A stretch of 33,273 bases of DNA from Fibrobacter sp. (GTDB taxonomy: Bacteria > Fibrobacterota > Fibrobacteria > Fibrobacterales > Fibrobacteraceae), in contig JAGDBD010000114.1 of assembly GCA_017959225.1 (NCBI GenBank), positions 1-33,273 of the forward strand. Reading direction: 5' to 3'. A program made the translations under genes and the position numbers. Below the pieces are notes generated by a model. That model did no database searches and was not told the origin of the DNA. It was given only the letters and a program-made list of their open reading frames with translations. Below are positions 7,038 to 15,398 of this stretch, in pieces; position 1 is the stretch's first letter; the number at the start of each line of letters is the position of its first letter.

Positions 7038-9521
7038 CTACGTTGAACTTTGTTTTTCCGATTTTTTGGAGGCGAAACGGCGTCCCTTGCCTGGTACACG
7101 TGGCGGAAAATCGAATTTGATTTTCCCCGTTTTGCCGTCGAGCAAAAGGTAAGCATCAAAAAGACGATGGGTTTTTGCAGAACGGAATCCTTGAATCAGA
7201 TCCGTCTTTTCGCCAACGAGCAGTTTCTTCAAATTATCCGGAGAAATTTCTTTGCCGAGAATCACCTTGTTCAAGCGAAGCCCCGTTTTTTCTTTGTCAA
7301 CAAAGCTCTTTGAAACGTAAGCGGTGAGGGTATCGTAAACCGGGCTTCCGTCGATGGGAGATTTTCCCAGTTCTTCGCCCAGTTCGATTTCTTCGGAATC
7401 CGCATTGTCGAATGCGAATTTGATTTTACCGTTTTCAAGAATAAGCCCAGCGGAAAATTCCATGCCGCGCTTGGAACGGAATCCGGTCAGAGGCCCGATC
7501 TTCTTTTTCGTCAAAAGTTCAACGATTTCTTCGTTGGACATTTTTCGTCCGCCGAGAATTTTTCGAATCTGAATGCCGTCTTCGGTTTCAAAGCGGGAAA
7601 CGCTTTCGTAAACTTTATTCCCGTTGACCGGGCTGAAGGGAGCTTCTTTTTTCGTGTCTTCTTCTTTGAATCCGCGGATGTTTGAAACCATTTGGGTGGT
7701 AAGATCTTCGATGCCCTTCATGAATTTTTCGCGGGTTTCTTTGCCCTTTTCAATTTGGGAAAGCTGGAATTCCCATTCACCAGTGAGTTCCGGAGAAGTC
7801 AAGTTTTCAATTTTCATGGCTCGGGCCACTTGGATAAGTCCAAAAGCCTTGCTGGTGGGAACGAGTTCCTTGCCATCGCGGACCATGTATTTGTCGGAAA
7901 TAAGCTTTTCGATGATCGCTGCGCGGGTAGCCGGAGTTCCCATGCCACGATCCTTCATGGCATCGGCGAGTTCGTCGTCCTTGACGAGCTTTCCCGCATT
8001 TTCCATCATGGAAAGAAGCGTACTTTCTGTATAGCGCGGAGGCGGATTCGTCTGTTCATCCGAAATGACAAATTCCAAAGCTTTGGCTTTTCCGCTGTTG
8101 TCGATGGGAGCTACATTCGCTTCGTCGTCGGAGGATTTTCCGTAGACTTCCTTAAAGCCCGGTGTTTTGAGAATTTTGCCTTCGGTCAGGAATTTTTCGC
8201 CTTCGATTTCCGTGATGCGGGTGGTGTTCAAGTATTCCGCAGGCGGGTAAAAGACCGCAATAAACCGCTGGCAGATCATCGTGTACACTTTGAGTTCTGC
8301 TTCGGAAAGGGACTTCATCTTGTTGCCGGTCGGGATGATGGCGAAGTGGTCCGAAATTTTTGCGTTGTTGAAAATGCGAGGATCTTTTTTGACCCAGTTG
8401 TTTTCCAAAGCTTTTTCGGCGAACTTGGAAAGATTGCCTTCCATGGTGGCGAGGGTCTTTTTGACTGTGCCGACGTAATCTTCGGGAAGCGCACGGCTAT
8501 CGGTACGCGGGTAGGACGTCAATTTGTGCTTTTCGTAAAGGGCCTGGGCAATGGAAAGGGTTGTCTTTGCGCTGAATCCGAATCGGTTGTTCGCTTCGCG
8601 TTGAAGGGTTGTCAAATCGTAAAGCGGGCCGCACTTTTGGGTGCTCGGCTTGGTCGTTTCGGTAACGGTTCCGGTTTTGCCCTTGCATTTTTTTACGATT
8701 TCTTCGGCTTTGCCTTCTTCCCAAATGTGGTCCTTGTCGGTCTTTTGCTCCGGGTCGAACCATTTACCTTCATATTCGGACTTGCCCGAACCGAAGGAGC
8801 CTTGGATTGTCCAATAAGGCTTGGAAACAAATGCGTTGCGTTCTTCTTCCCGGTTCACGATCATGGCGAGAGTGGGCGTTTGAACGCGTCCGCAAGGCGT
8901 CAGTTGGAATCCTCCAAAACGGCTGTTGTATGCCGTGAGACCGCGGGAACCGTTGATGCCCACGAGCCAGTCCGCTTCGGAACGGGACAGCGCTGCATCC
9001 AAAAGGTTTTGCATTTCTTCGTGGGAGCGAAGATTTTCAAAGGCTTCGCGGATAGAAGCAAGCGTCATACTTTGCATCCAAAGACGCTTTAATGTTTTGC
9101 CTTTGAGACCGGTCTTGCCTTTTTCAAATTCCAAAATGTAATGGAAAATCAGTTCACCTTCACGGCCAGCATCGCATGCGTTAATGATCGTTCCAACGTC
9201 CTTGCGACGGATGAGTTTACCAAGAGCCGAAAGTTGAGCCTTCGACGTGGGAATGGCCTTCAGTTGGAATTCCTTAGGAAGAATCGGAAGGGTTCCCATT
9301 TCCCAACTTTTATATTTGTCGCTAATTTCTTTTGGATCGCAAAGCGTGACCAAATGACCTAAAGCCCAGGAAACGATGTAAGCTCCGTTTTCGTAATAGG
9401 TCTTTTCTTTTTTGAATTTTCCACCGGTTGTGATGGCGCGGGTAAGGTCTGCGGCAACACTTGGTTTTTCGGCGATAACGAGAGTTAATTTTTCTGCGGT
9501 TGTATCAGTTTTTTTGACCAT
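7038..9521 (-). CDS. topB: DNA topoisomerase III (type IA)
   Basis: An 827-residue type IA topoisomerase that relaxes or decatenates DNA through a transient 5'-phosphotyrosine. The N-terminal Toprim domain shows VIAEKPSVA (15-23) and DAGREGELI. The catalytic tyrosine is Y337 in SYPRTDSR. Other family blocks are LTPCGRVQTPTLAMI and MKDRGMGTPATRA. Instead of zinc fingers the C terminus carries two copies of the topoisomerase C-terminal repeat, each with a GFRS signature (roughly 650-730 and 740-815), before a Lys/Ser-rich tail. The ATG at 9521 lies 6 bases after the stop of the glycosyltransferase gene, and its ribosome binding site (GGAAAGG on the minus strand) overlaps the end of that gene, so the two are probably cotranscribed. 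Confidence in function is high. Confidence 0.95.
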   Translation of the reverse strand: MVKKTDTTAEKLTLVIAEKPSVAADLTRAITTGGKFKKEKTYYENGAYIVSWALGHLVTLCDPKEISDKYKSWEMGTLPILPKEFQLKAIPTSKAQLSALGKLIRRKDVGTIINACDAGREGELIFHYILEFEKGKTGLKGKTLKRLWMQSMTLASIREAFENLRSHEEMQNLLDAALSRSEADWLVGINGSRGLTAYNSRFGGFQLTPCGRVQTPTLAMIVNREEERNAFVSKPYWTIQGSFGSGKSEYEGKWFDPEQKTDKDHIWEEGKAEEIVKKCKGKTGTVTETTKPSTQKCGPLYDLTTLQREANNRFGFSAKTTLSIAQALYEKHKLTSYPRTDSRALPEDYVGTVKKTLATMEGNLSKFAEKALENNWVKKDPRIFNNAKISDHFAIIPTGNKMKSLSEAELKVYTMICQRFIAVFYPPAEYLNTTRITEIEGEKFLTEGKILKTPGFKEVYGKSSDDEANVAPIDNSGKAKALEFVISDEQTNPPPRYTESTLLSMMENAGKLVKDDELADAMKDRGMGTPATRAAIIEKLISDKYMVRDGKELVPTSKAFGLIQVARAMKIENLTSPELTGEWEFQLSQIEKGKETREKFMKGIEDLTTQMVSNIRGFKEEDTKKEAPFSPVNGNKVYESVSRFETEDGIQIRKILGGRKMSNEEIVELLTKKKIGPLTGFRSKRGMEFSAGLILENGKIKFAFDNADSEEIELGEELGKSPIDGSPVYDTLTAYVSKSFVDKEKTGLRLNKVILGKEISPDNLKKLLVGEKTDLIQGFRSAKTHRLFDAYLLLDGKTGKIKFDFPPRVPGKGRRFASKKSEKQSST

Positions 9522-9527
9522 TTGAAA

Positions 9528-10667
9528 TTAACCTTTCCACTTAAAATGACCGGCTATTCCGAAGAGTACGGCAAATACGGTAAATGGGGCGTGAATGATT
9601 TCTACCGGAAGAAACCATTTGTAAAGTTCTTGCTGCTTAAAAATGCGCAGGCCGCGTTTTTCAACGCAGCTGTCCCCGACGAGCTTGACAAGCACGCCAA
9701 AGAGAGTCGCGAGGAAAATTTTAAGGCTCAAAAACGAAAGCACATAACCGAGGGAAATCATACAGAAAAAGATGAAAACCACGGTCAAAAGTACAACGAT
9801 TTTAGGCGCGTAATAAGTCGTTTTAGAAGCCCAGCGCTTTCGCTGTTCCCAAAGTTCGGGCAGGGTTTCTTTCCCTTGGGTCGTTACGAACGCTTCCGGA
9901 TCGATGGAGTAGTGCGCTTTCCAAGGCGCTTCCCGGGCGAGCTTTTGCAAAAGCAGATCGTCGTCGCCACTTTGAATTTTTGAAACCCCTTCAAATCCGT
10001 GGACTTCTTCGAAAAAACTTCGGCGGTAAGCGAGATTGTTGCCTGTGCTTGTAATGGGCGTTCCCATGGCGAGGGCAGCGGTTCCTGCAATGCGGTAAGC
10101 CATGGTTTCTACGGCTTGCATGTTCAAAACCCAATTGGTGCGGTCTTTGGGAAGTTCAATGTAGGAATGTCCTGCGACAAAATCGATGCCCGGTTCGAAT
10201 TCGCGGATCATGGCGCGGATCCAGGTCGGTTGAACGATACAATCGGCATCGGTCAAAAGGAGAATTTCACCTTCCGAAGCGGCGACAAGTTTTGCAATGG
10301 CATTCTTTTTTGCACTTTCTCCCGGTGCGAGTTCAGAAATCGTCACCACGTGAATGCGGTCCGGAAATTTTTCGGCATATTCGGCAAGAATCTGCGGGGT
10401 GCGGTCGGTGGACCGGTCGTCGGCAATCCAAATGTCCCAACGGCCTTTGTAAAGCTGTTTCATCAGGGAATCCAATGTTTTGGAAATTCCCGCTTCTTCA
10501 TTGCGTGCCGATACGAGAATGCTCACCGATGGCAGCGGATTTCGAATTGAATTTCCCAGGTGTACCGAACCAAGGGCTCGGAACATGCGAATTTCAAATA
10601 TCGCATAGAAGATGGCCGAAAGAACCATCAGGGTGACAAAGGCGTATTCAAAGCAAATCCAAAACAT
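9528..10667 (-). CDS. Membrane glycosyltransferase family 2
   Basis: A 379-residue GT2 enzyme with one N-terminal membrane segment (about 6-24), a cytoplasmic GT-A domain and two to three C-terminal membrane segments (about 288-375). Catalytic landmarks are DD (83-84), TDADC (139-143), SGDDD (233-237) and QRKRW (275-279); the last is the Q..RW type motif of processive or cellulose-synthase-like GT2 enzymes. It probably adds sugars from a nucleotide donor to a membrane-bound or extruded glycan; the substrate cannot be read from the sequence. There is no Shine-Dalgarno sequence; TACATT (10676-10681, minus strand) sits 8 bases before the ATG, suggesting a near-leaderless transcript. topB follows after 6 bases. 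Confidence 0.9.
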   Translation of the reverse strand: MFWICFEYAFVTLMVLSAIFYAIFEIRMFRALGSVHLGNSIRNPLPSVSILVSARNEEAGISKTLDSLMKQLYKGRWDIWIADDRSTDRTPQILAEYAEKFPDRIHVVTISELAPGESAKKNAIAKLVAASEGEILLLTDADCIVQPTWIRAMIREFEPGIDFVAGHSYIELPKDRTNWVLNMQAVETMAYRIAGTAALAMGTPITSTGNNLAYRRSFFEEVHGFEGVSKIQSGDDDLLLQKLAREAPWKAHYSIDPEAFVTTQGKETLPELWEQRKRWASKTTYYAPKIVVLLTVVFIFFCMISLGYVLSFLSLKIFLATLFGVLVKLVGDSCVEKRGLRIFKQQELYKWFLPVEIIHAPFTVFAVLFGIAGHFKWKG

Positions 10668-10702
10668 GCACGCTAAATGTAGTTCAAGAAAGTTTTTGGT
10701 GT

Positions 10703-10780
10703 GGGATGTTCCGACTTAAAATGCGTTGCATTTTGCGCAAAAAAAAATTTGTGCGGAATATTCCCACTTTGATTCGGATG
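10703..10780. promoter_or_regulatory. Candidate operator region upstream of the first beta-helix gene
   Basis: A perfect palindrome GGAATATTCC at 10755-10764 runs into TTCCCACTTTG (10761-10771) and CGGAT (10775-10779). The same arrangement, GGGAA, spacer, TTCCCACTTTG, CGGAT, occurs upstream of the second beta-helix gene at 13353-13377. A weaker third copy, GGGATGTTCCGACTT, lies at 10703-10717. The shared 11 bases upstream of paralogous genes suggest a binding site for a common regulator. This is inferred from two or three copies only. Confidence 0.4.
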
Positions 10781-10872
10781 GGATTTTTCGTTCCACAAAG
10801 GAAAAATTAAAAATCCGGTTTTACATGGATTTCCAAAAATGGGTGCCTACCTTTAAGAGAAAGGAGTAGACT

Positions 10873-13191
10873 ATGAATCAATTCTCAAAAAAATTATCTC
10901 TGGCGGCAAGCGTTTTTGGCTGTGTTGCTCTCTTCGGTTGCGGCAGTTCGGATTCGAACGGCACAACATCTGCTACGGATCCCACTTTGGATTCCGATGC
11001 CGATGTGGTGAGCCTTTGCGGTGATTACACCACCTATGAAGATGGTCTTGGCAATACATATTGCATCGATACGTCCACTGGCGCTGTCATTTATTCCGTG
11101 ATGGCAGATGGTTCCGTTGTGTATGCCACTTCGGAAAATCCGTTGGATGGTGATTCTGGATCGGCTGCGGAGTCTTCGGATTCTACAGGCGACGCATCAG
11201 GATCTTCGGAAACGGGAGATCCGACTGGGATCAGTTCGTCCAATGCTTCCGCTGGGGAATTAAGTTCCGCTTCGACAGCCTCCAATGCGGTTTGCGGTGA
11301 AACGACGAATCCGACTTCCATCGTGGGCAATCTTTACTTCTACAGCGACGCCCAGGGCTCTTATTACTATAACATTGCAGATGCGAGCTGCACCAAGGTT
11401 TATTTGAGCGTTGCCTCTTCCTCTAGCGCGGCTGAAGTGGCTTCCAGCGCAACGGTCACCACATCTTCTGCATCGAATCCGTGGCAGGTTTCGTCTTCCA
11501 GTGCAACGGGAGCGACTTCTAGCGCAACGGAAGCAACTTCCAGTGCAACAGTCATTGTCGCATCTTCCGCATCGGTGACTTCTACGGGATCTTCTCCGGT
11601 GGTGACGTTCTCGAATTCCGGCGCAAGTGTTGAAAGCAACAACAACTGCGTATCGGTGGACGGATCCGTGGTGACGATTCTTTGCGCAGGCAATTATTAC
11701 TTCTCGGGATCGTCGAATAATGGTCAAATCATTGTTGCTGCATCCACAAGCGATAAAGTTTACCTTTATTTGAACGGTTTGACTTTAACCAGCAGCGACG
11801 CTCCGATTTATGCCCAGTCTTCGGACAAGACTTTTATCGTTGCGGTGAGCGGAACGACGAACACGTTGACGGACGGAAGCTCTCGTTCCAATGTCTACAG
11901 CTATACAAAGGACGGCGAAGCCAAGACGGATACGACTGGTGCTGCGATCTACGCCAAGGATGACTTGACCATCAAAGGCTCCGGCACTTTGAAGGTGACG
12001 GGTAATTACAACAACGGTATCCAGACCGCTAAGGATTTGAAAGTCAAATATGACGATGAATTTGGCGGCGCTCCGACGATTACTGTAACCGCCAAGAACA
12101 ATGCTTTCAAGGGCAAGAACTCGGTTGAAATCGACGGCGGTGTTTTGAACTTTACAGCGACATCCGGTGACGGCATCAAGTCCGATGAAGACGATGCGAC
12201 GGAAATCGCCGAAGGTAAGGGCCGCGTTCTGATTACAGGAGGAACTGTTACGGTGAAGGCTGGGGATGATGGCATCCAGGCTTCGAACTACTTCTTGATC
12301 GACGACAGCGTCAGCGTTCCGAAGGTGACTGTGAATGCCTCTGGTAAGGCAGTGAAAACGGATAGCGCAGGCGGTTCTATTTATGTGTACGCAGGAACTT
12401 TGGATTTGACTTCCACAAGCGATGACGGTCTCCATTCGAATGCCGATGTCTACTTGGAAGGCGGTTCTGTGACGATTAGTGCAGGCGATGACGGCGTTCA
12501 TGCAGAAACGAATCTTTATTTGAACGGTTCCACGGTTTACGTGAAAACGGCTTCTGAAGCTTTCGAAGGCTATTACATTTATGCAAACGCTGGCATTACC
12601 GCGGTATACGGAACCGATGACGGTTGGAATGCGGCAGGCGGTTCCACAAACGAAAGCTCTAGCTTTACGTCAAGTGGTTGGGGTGGCAATATGGGCGGCG
12701 CCATGTCTTCGAGCGTTGGATATATCGTCATTACCGGCGGTTATCATTACGTAAGCGCTTCGGGAAATGACATTGACGTTTTGGATGCAAACGGTACTGC
12801 AAAGCAGACCGGCGGTGTATTGATCCTTGAAATTCCGTCTAGCACGGGTTCGAGCTCTGGCAATATGGGCGGCTGGGGTGGAAATACCGGTTCTTCCGGC
12901 GGAACTTGCTCTACCAATGGTGCAGGCGGTTTGATCGATACCGATAACGGTTATACGATTACAGGCGGCGTTATGCTTGGATTTGGCAGCCAGACGGAAG
13001 AATATCCGAATTGCACAGCCACATCTTACACGAACTCGAACTACTACGGTTCTAGCAATGCAGCCTTCAAGCCCCAGGGATCTGGCAGCATGATCCTTTA
13101 CGGTGGAAGCGTAAGCTCGGTCTCCGTGGTGGATGTTTCTTCGATGACTGCGGTGAACTTCCCCAACGGTTTGACTTACTATTACAAGTAA
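10873..13191 (+). CDS. Cthe_2159-type carbohydrate-binding beta-helix lipoprotein (paralogue 1)
   Basis: A 772-residue surface lipoprotein. The signal peptide ends in the lipobox LFGC, so the mature protein starts at a lipidated Cys. Residues about 30-240 are a low-complexity Ser/Thr/Ala-rich linker containing short cysteine-bearing segments. From about residue 245 comes a right-handed beta-helix of the Cthe_2159 carbohydrate-binding family (PF14262), seen as repeated turns with SGDGIKS, AGDDGIQAS, TSDDGLHSN and AGDDGVHAE, whose acidic residues resemble the calcium sites of that family. Cthe_2159 itself binds cellulose and acidic sugars; no catalytic activity is implied. A Gly-rich insertion (GWGGNMGG, GGWGGNTGSSGG) interrupts the C-terminal part. 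AAGGAG at 10861-10866 sets the start. It is followed by a terminator and then by its paralogue. Confidence 0.88.
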   Translation: MNQFSKKLSLAASVFGCVALFGCGSSDSNGTTSATDPTLDSDADVVSLCGDYTTYEDGLGNTYCIDTSTGAVIYSVMADGSVVYATSENPLDGDSGSAAESSDSTGDASGSSETGDPTGISSSNASAGELSSASTASNAVCGETTNPTSIVGNLYFYSDAQGSYYYNIADASCTKVYLSVASSSSAAEVASSATVTTSSASNPWQVSSSSATGATSSATEATSSATVIVASSASVTSTGSSPVVTFSNSGASVESNNNCVSVDGSVVTILCAGNYYFSGSSNNGQIIVAASTSDKVYLYLNGLTLTSSDAPIYAQSSDKTFIVAVSGTTNTLTDGSSRSNVYSYTKDGEAKTDTTGAAIYAKDDLTIKGSGTLKVTGNYNNGIQTAKDLKVKYDDEFGGAPTITVTAKNNAFKGKNSVEIDGGVLNFTATSGDGIKSDEDDATEIAEGKGRVLITGGTVTVKAGDDGIQASNYFLIDDSVSVPKVTVNASGKAVKTDSAGGSIYVYAGTLDLTSTSDDGLHSNADVYLEGGSVTISAGDDGVHAETNLYLNGSTVYVKTASEAFEGYYIYANAGITAVYGTDDGWNAAGGSTNESSSFTSSGWGGNMGGAMSSSVGYIVITGGYHYVSASGNDIDVLDANGTAKQTGGVLILEIPSSTGSSSGNMGGWGGNTGSSGGTCSTNGAGGLIDTDNGYTITGGVMLGFGSQTEEYPNCTATSYTNSNYYGSSNAAFKPQGSGSMILYGGSVSSVSVVDVSSMTAVNFPNGLTYYYK
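11497..11559 (+). repeat. 21-bp tandem repeat in the Ser-rich linker
   Basis: Three in-frame units of 21 bases encode SSATGAT, SSATEAT and SSATVIV. They lie inside the Ser/Thr linker of the first beta-helix lipoprotein. The copies differ mainly at third codon positions, so they are not recent perfect duplications, but the array could still change length by slippage or recombination. Confidence 0.7.
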
Positions 13192-13211
13192 TTTTTCATA
13201 TCAATCAGCTC

Positions 13212-13243
13212 AAAAAAGGCTCCTCGAAAGGGGGGCCTTTTTG
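13212..13243 (+). terminator. Intrinsic terminator after beta-helix gene 1
   Basis: The stem AAAAAGGC-CC pairs with GG-GCCTTTTT around a short loop, 20 bases after the stop codon, and its 3' arm ends in a T run. It separates the two beta-helix genes into independent transcripts. Confidence 0.85.
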
Positions 13244-13352
13244 TGTGAAAACGAGAGAATGGGGATGAAATCCTTCTTGGAACAAAAGGTTTCGTACGGG
13301 GTAAAACGTTTCGGCTATTTGCGTAAAAAATGGTTCACAGAGCGAATTTACT

Positions 13353-13382
13353 GGGAATGATTTCCCACTTTGCGGATATATT
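13353..13382 (+). promoter_or_regulatory. Promoter and candidate operator of beta-helix gene 2
   Basis: TATATT at 13377-13382 is a good -10 element; transcription would begin about base 13389, giving a leader of roughly 11 bases that contains GAGG. The inverted repeat GGGAA-TGAT-TTCCC (13353-13366) covers the position expected for the -35 box, where no consensus is seen. It continues into TTCCCACTTTG and CGGAT, shared with the region upstream of gene 1. A protein bound here could block or replace -35 contacts. The promoter is fairly likely; the operator is an inference. Confidence 0.45.
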
Positions 13383-13399
13383 AAGAGCGTGAGGTGTTT

Positions 13400-14908
13400 A
13401 TGAAGCAAAAAATGTCTTCTTTTAAATGGATTTGTGCCGCATCGGCATTTGCTTTTTTTGCCGCCTGTTCCTCTTCGGATTCAGGAACGAATGTGCAAAA
13501 CGAAGAATCTTCTAGCAGTGCAGAAACTTTAGAAAACCCGTCTTCTTCTAGTGTTGTCACAGAAACTTCGTCTGCGGGCGGAGCTTCTTCGGCTTCGGAA
13601 AATGATTCTGAAAACGATTCGGAAGAAATTTCTGCAACGGACACGGATACGTTGAGCACAAGTACCTGGCTCACCTGGGAAACTCCGAATACCCCTACAT
13701 CGGTGGCTTATGCCGCTCCGGATTCGGCTGTAATAGTGACTCTTGCCGAAAGCGGATTTACTGTGACGAATGCGGGCATTAAATCGGTTTCCGTTTCGGG
13801 TAATAAATTGGTCGTTGGTAGTGCGGGTCTTTACGTGTTTAGCGGCTCCATGAGCGATGGTCAAATTTTGGTGACCGCAGATGACAATGCCACGGTGGAA
13901 TTTGTTTTTAATGGAGTGCAGCTTGGCAATTCGGAAAACGCTCCGCTCTTCTTGGTGTCTGGCGATAAGTTGAAGCTTGAACTTGTGGAAGGTTCGGTGA
14001 ATATTCTTTCCGATGCCCGTAATTATGCGTACATGTCTGTGGGTGAGTATACGGAGCAGGATTCCGTTCCGAAGGCTTGCGTTTATGGACGTGAAGATTT
14101 GACCATTAAAGGCAACGGTACTTTGTACGTAACCGGTAACTATAACAATGGAATTCATACGAAAGCGGATTTGGTGATTAACGATAACCCGACGATTTAT
14201 GTGAATTCGGTGAACAATTCTATTAAAGGTAAAGGCTCTGTCCGCATTAATGAAGGGGGAACCTATTATCTGCGCACGGGAGACGGCTCGGGAATTGTTT
14301 CAGATAAAGAAACGGATCCGGAAAAGGGCCGTGTCTGTATCAAAGCGGGAACGTTTACGATGGACGTGGGAAATAGCGGTATTAAAGCTTTCTACACGGA
14401 TTCGATTTCCGGTGGAACATATGCGATCCATTCGGCAGATGACGCTGTACAGGCTTCCACAGTGATGGTCTACGGTGGAGATTTTGACGTGGAATCGGGA
14501 GATGAAGGCTTTAACGCCAAGTCGGCGATGTACTTGCGGGGAGGCTCTGCAAAAATCGCCAAGAGTTCAAAGCCTTTTGTGGCTGCAACAGCAATGACCG
14601 TTTCGGGCGGAAATTGGCTTGGACTGGGCGGAGGCTTTGCGGAAACCATGGTTCCGACGGATGCAAGCGTTTACACGGTGGCGGCAGAACTTCCGACCGA
14701 TATCGCTAGCGGTGCAACGGTGACGATCGAAAATGGTTCTGGATCGGTGGTACTTTCTGGGACTGCGACAAAAAATATTTCGTCGATCTTTGCTGCTTCA
14801 GGGAGCTTTGATGCCGGCACTTATACGGTTTATGCAGACGGTGCATCGGTATGCTCTTTCACTTTCGACGGGAATACGTTCGTCGCATCGACCTGCTCCG
14901 CTGAATGA
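13400..14908 (+). CDS. Cthe_2159-type carbohydrate-binding beta-helix lipoprotein (paralogue 2)
   Basis: A 502-residue lipoprotein with lipobox FAAC followed by a Ser-rich linker (about residues 20-85) and a Cthe_2159-like beta-helix. It shares blocks with the first paralogue, for example LTIKGNGTLYVTGNYNNGI and SADDAVQAS, and lacks that protein's Gly-rich insertion. Acidic turn motifs are less regular here (GDGSGIVSD, GNSGIKA, SGDEGFNA), so calcium sites may be fewer. A short C-terminal domain of about 75 residues (from about 425) ends CSFTFDGNTFVASTC. The ATG at 13400 is preferred over the in-frame GTG at 13394 because GAGG lies five bases upstream of it. It probably sits on the outer surface and binds plant-wall or other acidic polysaccharide. 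The gene ends 15 bases before a palindromic repeat. Confidence 0.85.
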   Translation: MKQKMSSFKWICAASAFAFFAACSSSDSGTNVQNEESSSSAETLENPSSSSVVTETSSAGGASSASENDSENDSEEISATDTDTLSTSTWLTWETPNTPTSVAYAAPDSAVIVTLAESGFTVTNAGIKSVSVSGNKLVVGSAGLYVFSGSMSDGQILVTADDNATVEFVFNGVQLGNSENAPLFLVSGDKLKLELVEGSVNILSDARNYAYMSVGEYTEQDSVPKACVYGREDLTIKGNGTLYVTGNYNNGIHTKADLVINDNPTIYVNSVNNSIKGKGSVRINEGGTYYLRTGDGSGIVSDKETDPEKGRVCIKAGTFTMDVGNSGIKAFYTDSISGGTYAIHSADDAVQASTVMVYGGDFDVESGDEGFNAKSAMYLRGGSAKIAKSSKPFVAATAMTVSGGNWLGLGGGFAETMVPTDASVYTVAAELPTDIASGATVTIENGSGSVVLSGTATKNISSIFAASGSFDAGTYTVYADGASVCSFTFDGNTFVASTCSAE

Positions 14909-14922
14909 TTGCTTCGCTTGGG

Positions 14923-14990
14923 AATGTCATTGCGAGGAGCACAGCGACGCGGCAATCGCAAGATTGCTTCGCTCCGCTTGCAATGACATT
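14923..14990. repeat. Palindromic intergenic repeat between convergent genes
   Basis: Perfect 11-base arms AATGTCATTGC (14923-14933) and GCAATGACATT (14980-14990) enclose a second palindrome, GCAATC-GCAA-GATTGC at 14953-14968. The sequence resembles the widespread GTCATTGCGAGGAGC...GATTGCTTCG...GCAATGAC intergenic repeat found in many bacterial genomes. A partial copy, GATTGCTTCGCTT, occurs at 14907-14919. It lies between the 3' ends of two convergent genes. Neither side has a T run, so it is not a classical terminator, although it could stabilise 3' ends. Confidence 0.8.
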
Positions 14991-14992
14991 GT

Positions 14993-15388
14993 TTATTCGT
15001 TCTCTTCGTCTTCTTTTTCTTTAAGAATTTCGGAAGGGAATATGCGAAAGTATTCGCGTTTTTTGTCTTCGAAAAGTTGCAGCATGCGTTCCTGCTCAAA
15101 TTGCTCCCTGTCAATGTTTTGCATGTAGTATTCGTTGTTTCGAAACTCATGCTTGGTCAGAAGCTCTTTGACTTCGGCAGAAAGGTCTACATCGTCCCAC
15201 AGAATGTACATGGAGCCGATAGCGCCTTCACCAAAGATGCTCACGTCGAACTGGATAGAATTTGCACGTGTGGTGTCTATGTTCGAAATTTGAGAAGCTT
15301 TCTTCGGCTGAAAAATCACCGGATCGTTCGCTGCGAAAACAGCGGAACCGGTCAGGGCGATTGCGAGAAGTGGGCTTCTCCAATTCAT
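14993..15388 (-). CDS. Small exported protein of unknown function downstream of tsaD
   Basis: A 131-residue protein with signal peptide MNWRSPLLAIALTGSAVFA followed by AND. The ATG at 15388 is chosen because AAGG lies about eight bases upstream and the signal peptide begins there; a longer reading to 15466 would run into tsaD and put 26 residues before the signal. The mature protein has a beta-like first half (IQFDVSIFGEGAIGSMYIL) and a charged, probably helical second half ending in an acidic tail (KEKEDEENE). It follows tsaD by 10 bases and is probably in the same transcript. I do not recognise the family. Confidence 0.75.
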   Translation of the reverse strand: MNWRSPLLAIALTGSAVFAANDPVIFQPKKASQISNIDTTRANSIQFDVSIFGEGAIGSMYILWDDVDLSAEVKELLTKHEFRNNEYYMQNIDREQFEQERMLQLFEDKKREYFRIFPSEILKEKEDEENE

Positions 15389-15398
15389 AGGCGAATCC

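Noticed and set aside
7692..9092. 466-codon open frame on the plus strand opposite topB
   Set aside because: It lies entirely antisense to a well-conserved topoisomerase gene. Its Phe/Gly/Arg-rich composition is the expected shadow of that gene's codon bias, and no domain is recognisable.
11497..11559. Short tandem repeats as a possible CRISPR array
   Set aside because: The units are 21 bases, contiguous without spacers, in frame and inside a Ser/Thr linker of a coding gene.
11785..12501. 238-codon open frame antisense to the first beta-helix gene
   Set aside because: The repetitive sense gene leaves long open antisense frames. The translation has no signal, domain or ribosome binding site.
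14923..14990. Palindromic repeat as an insertion-sequence end or intrinsic terminator
   Set aside because: No transposase, no target duplication and no T run follow on either strand. It fits a small intergenic palindromic repeat better.
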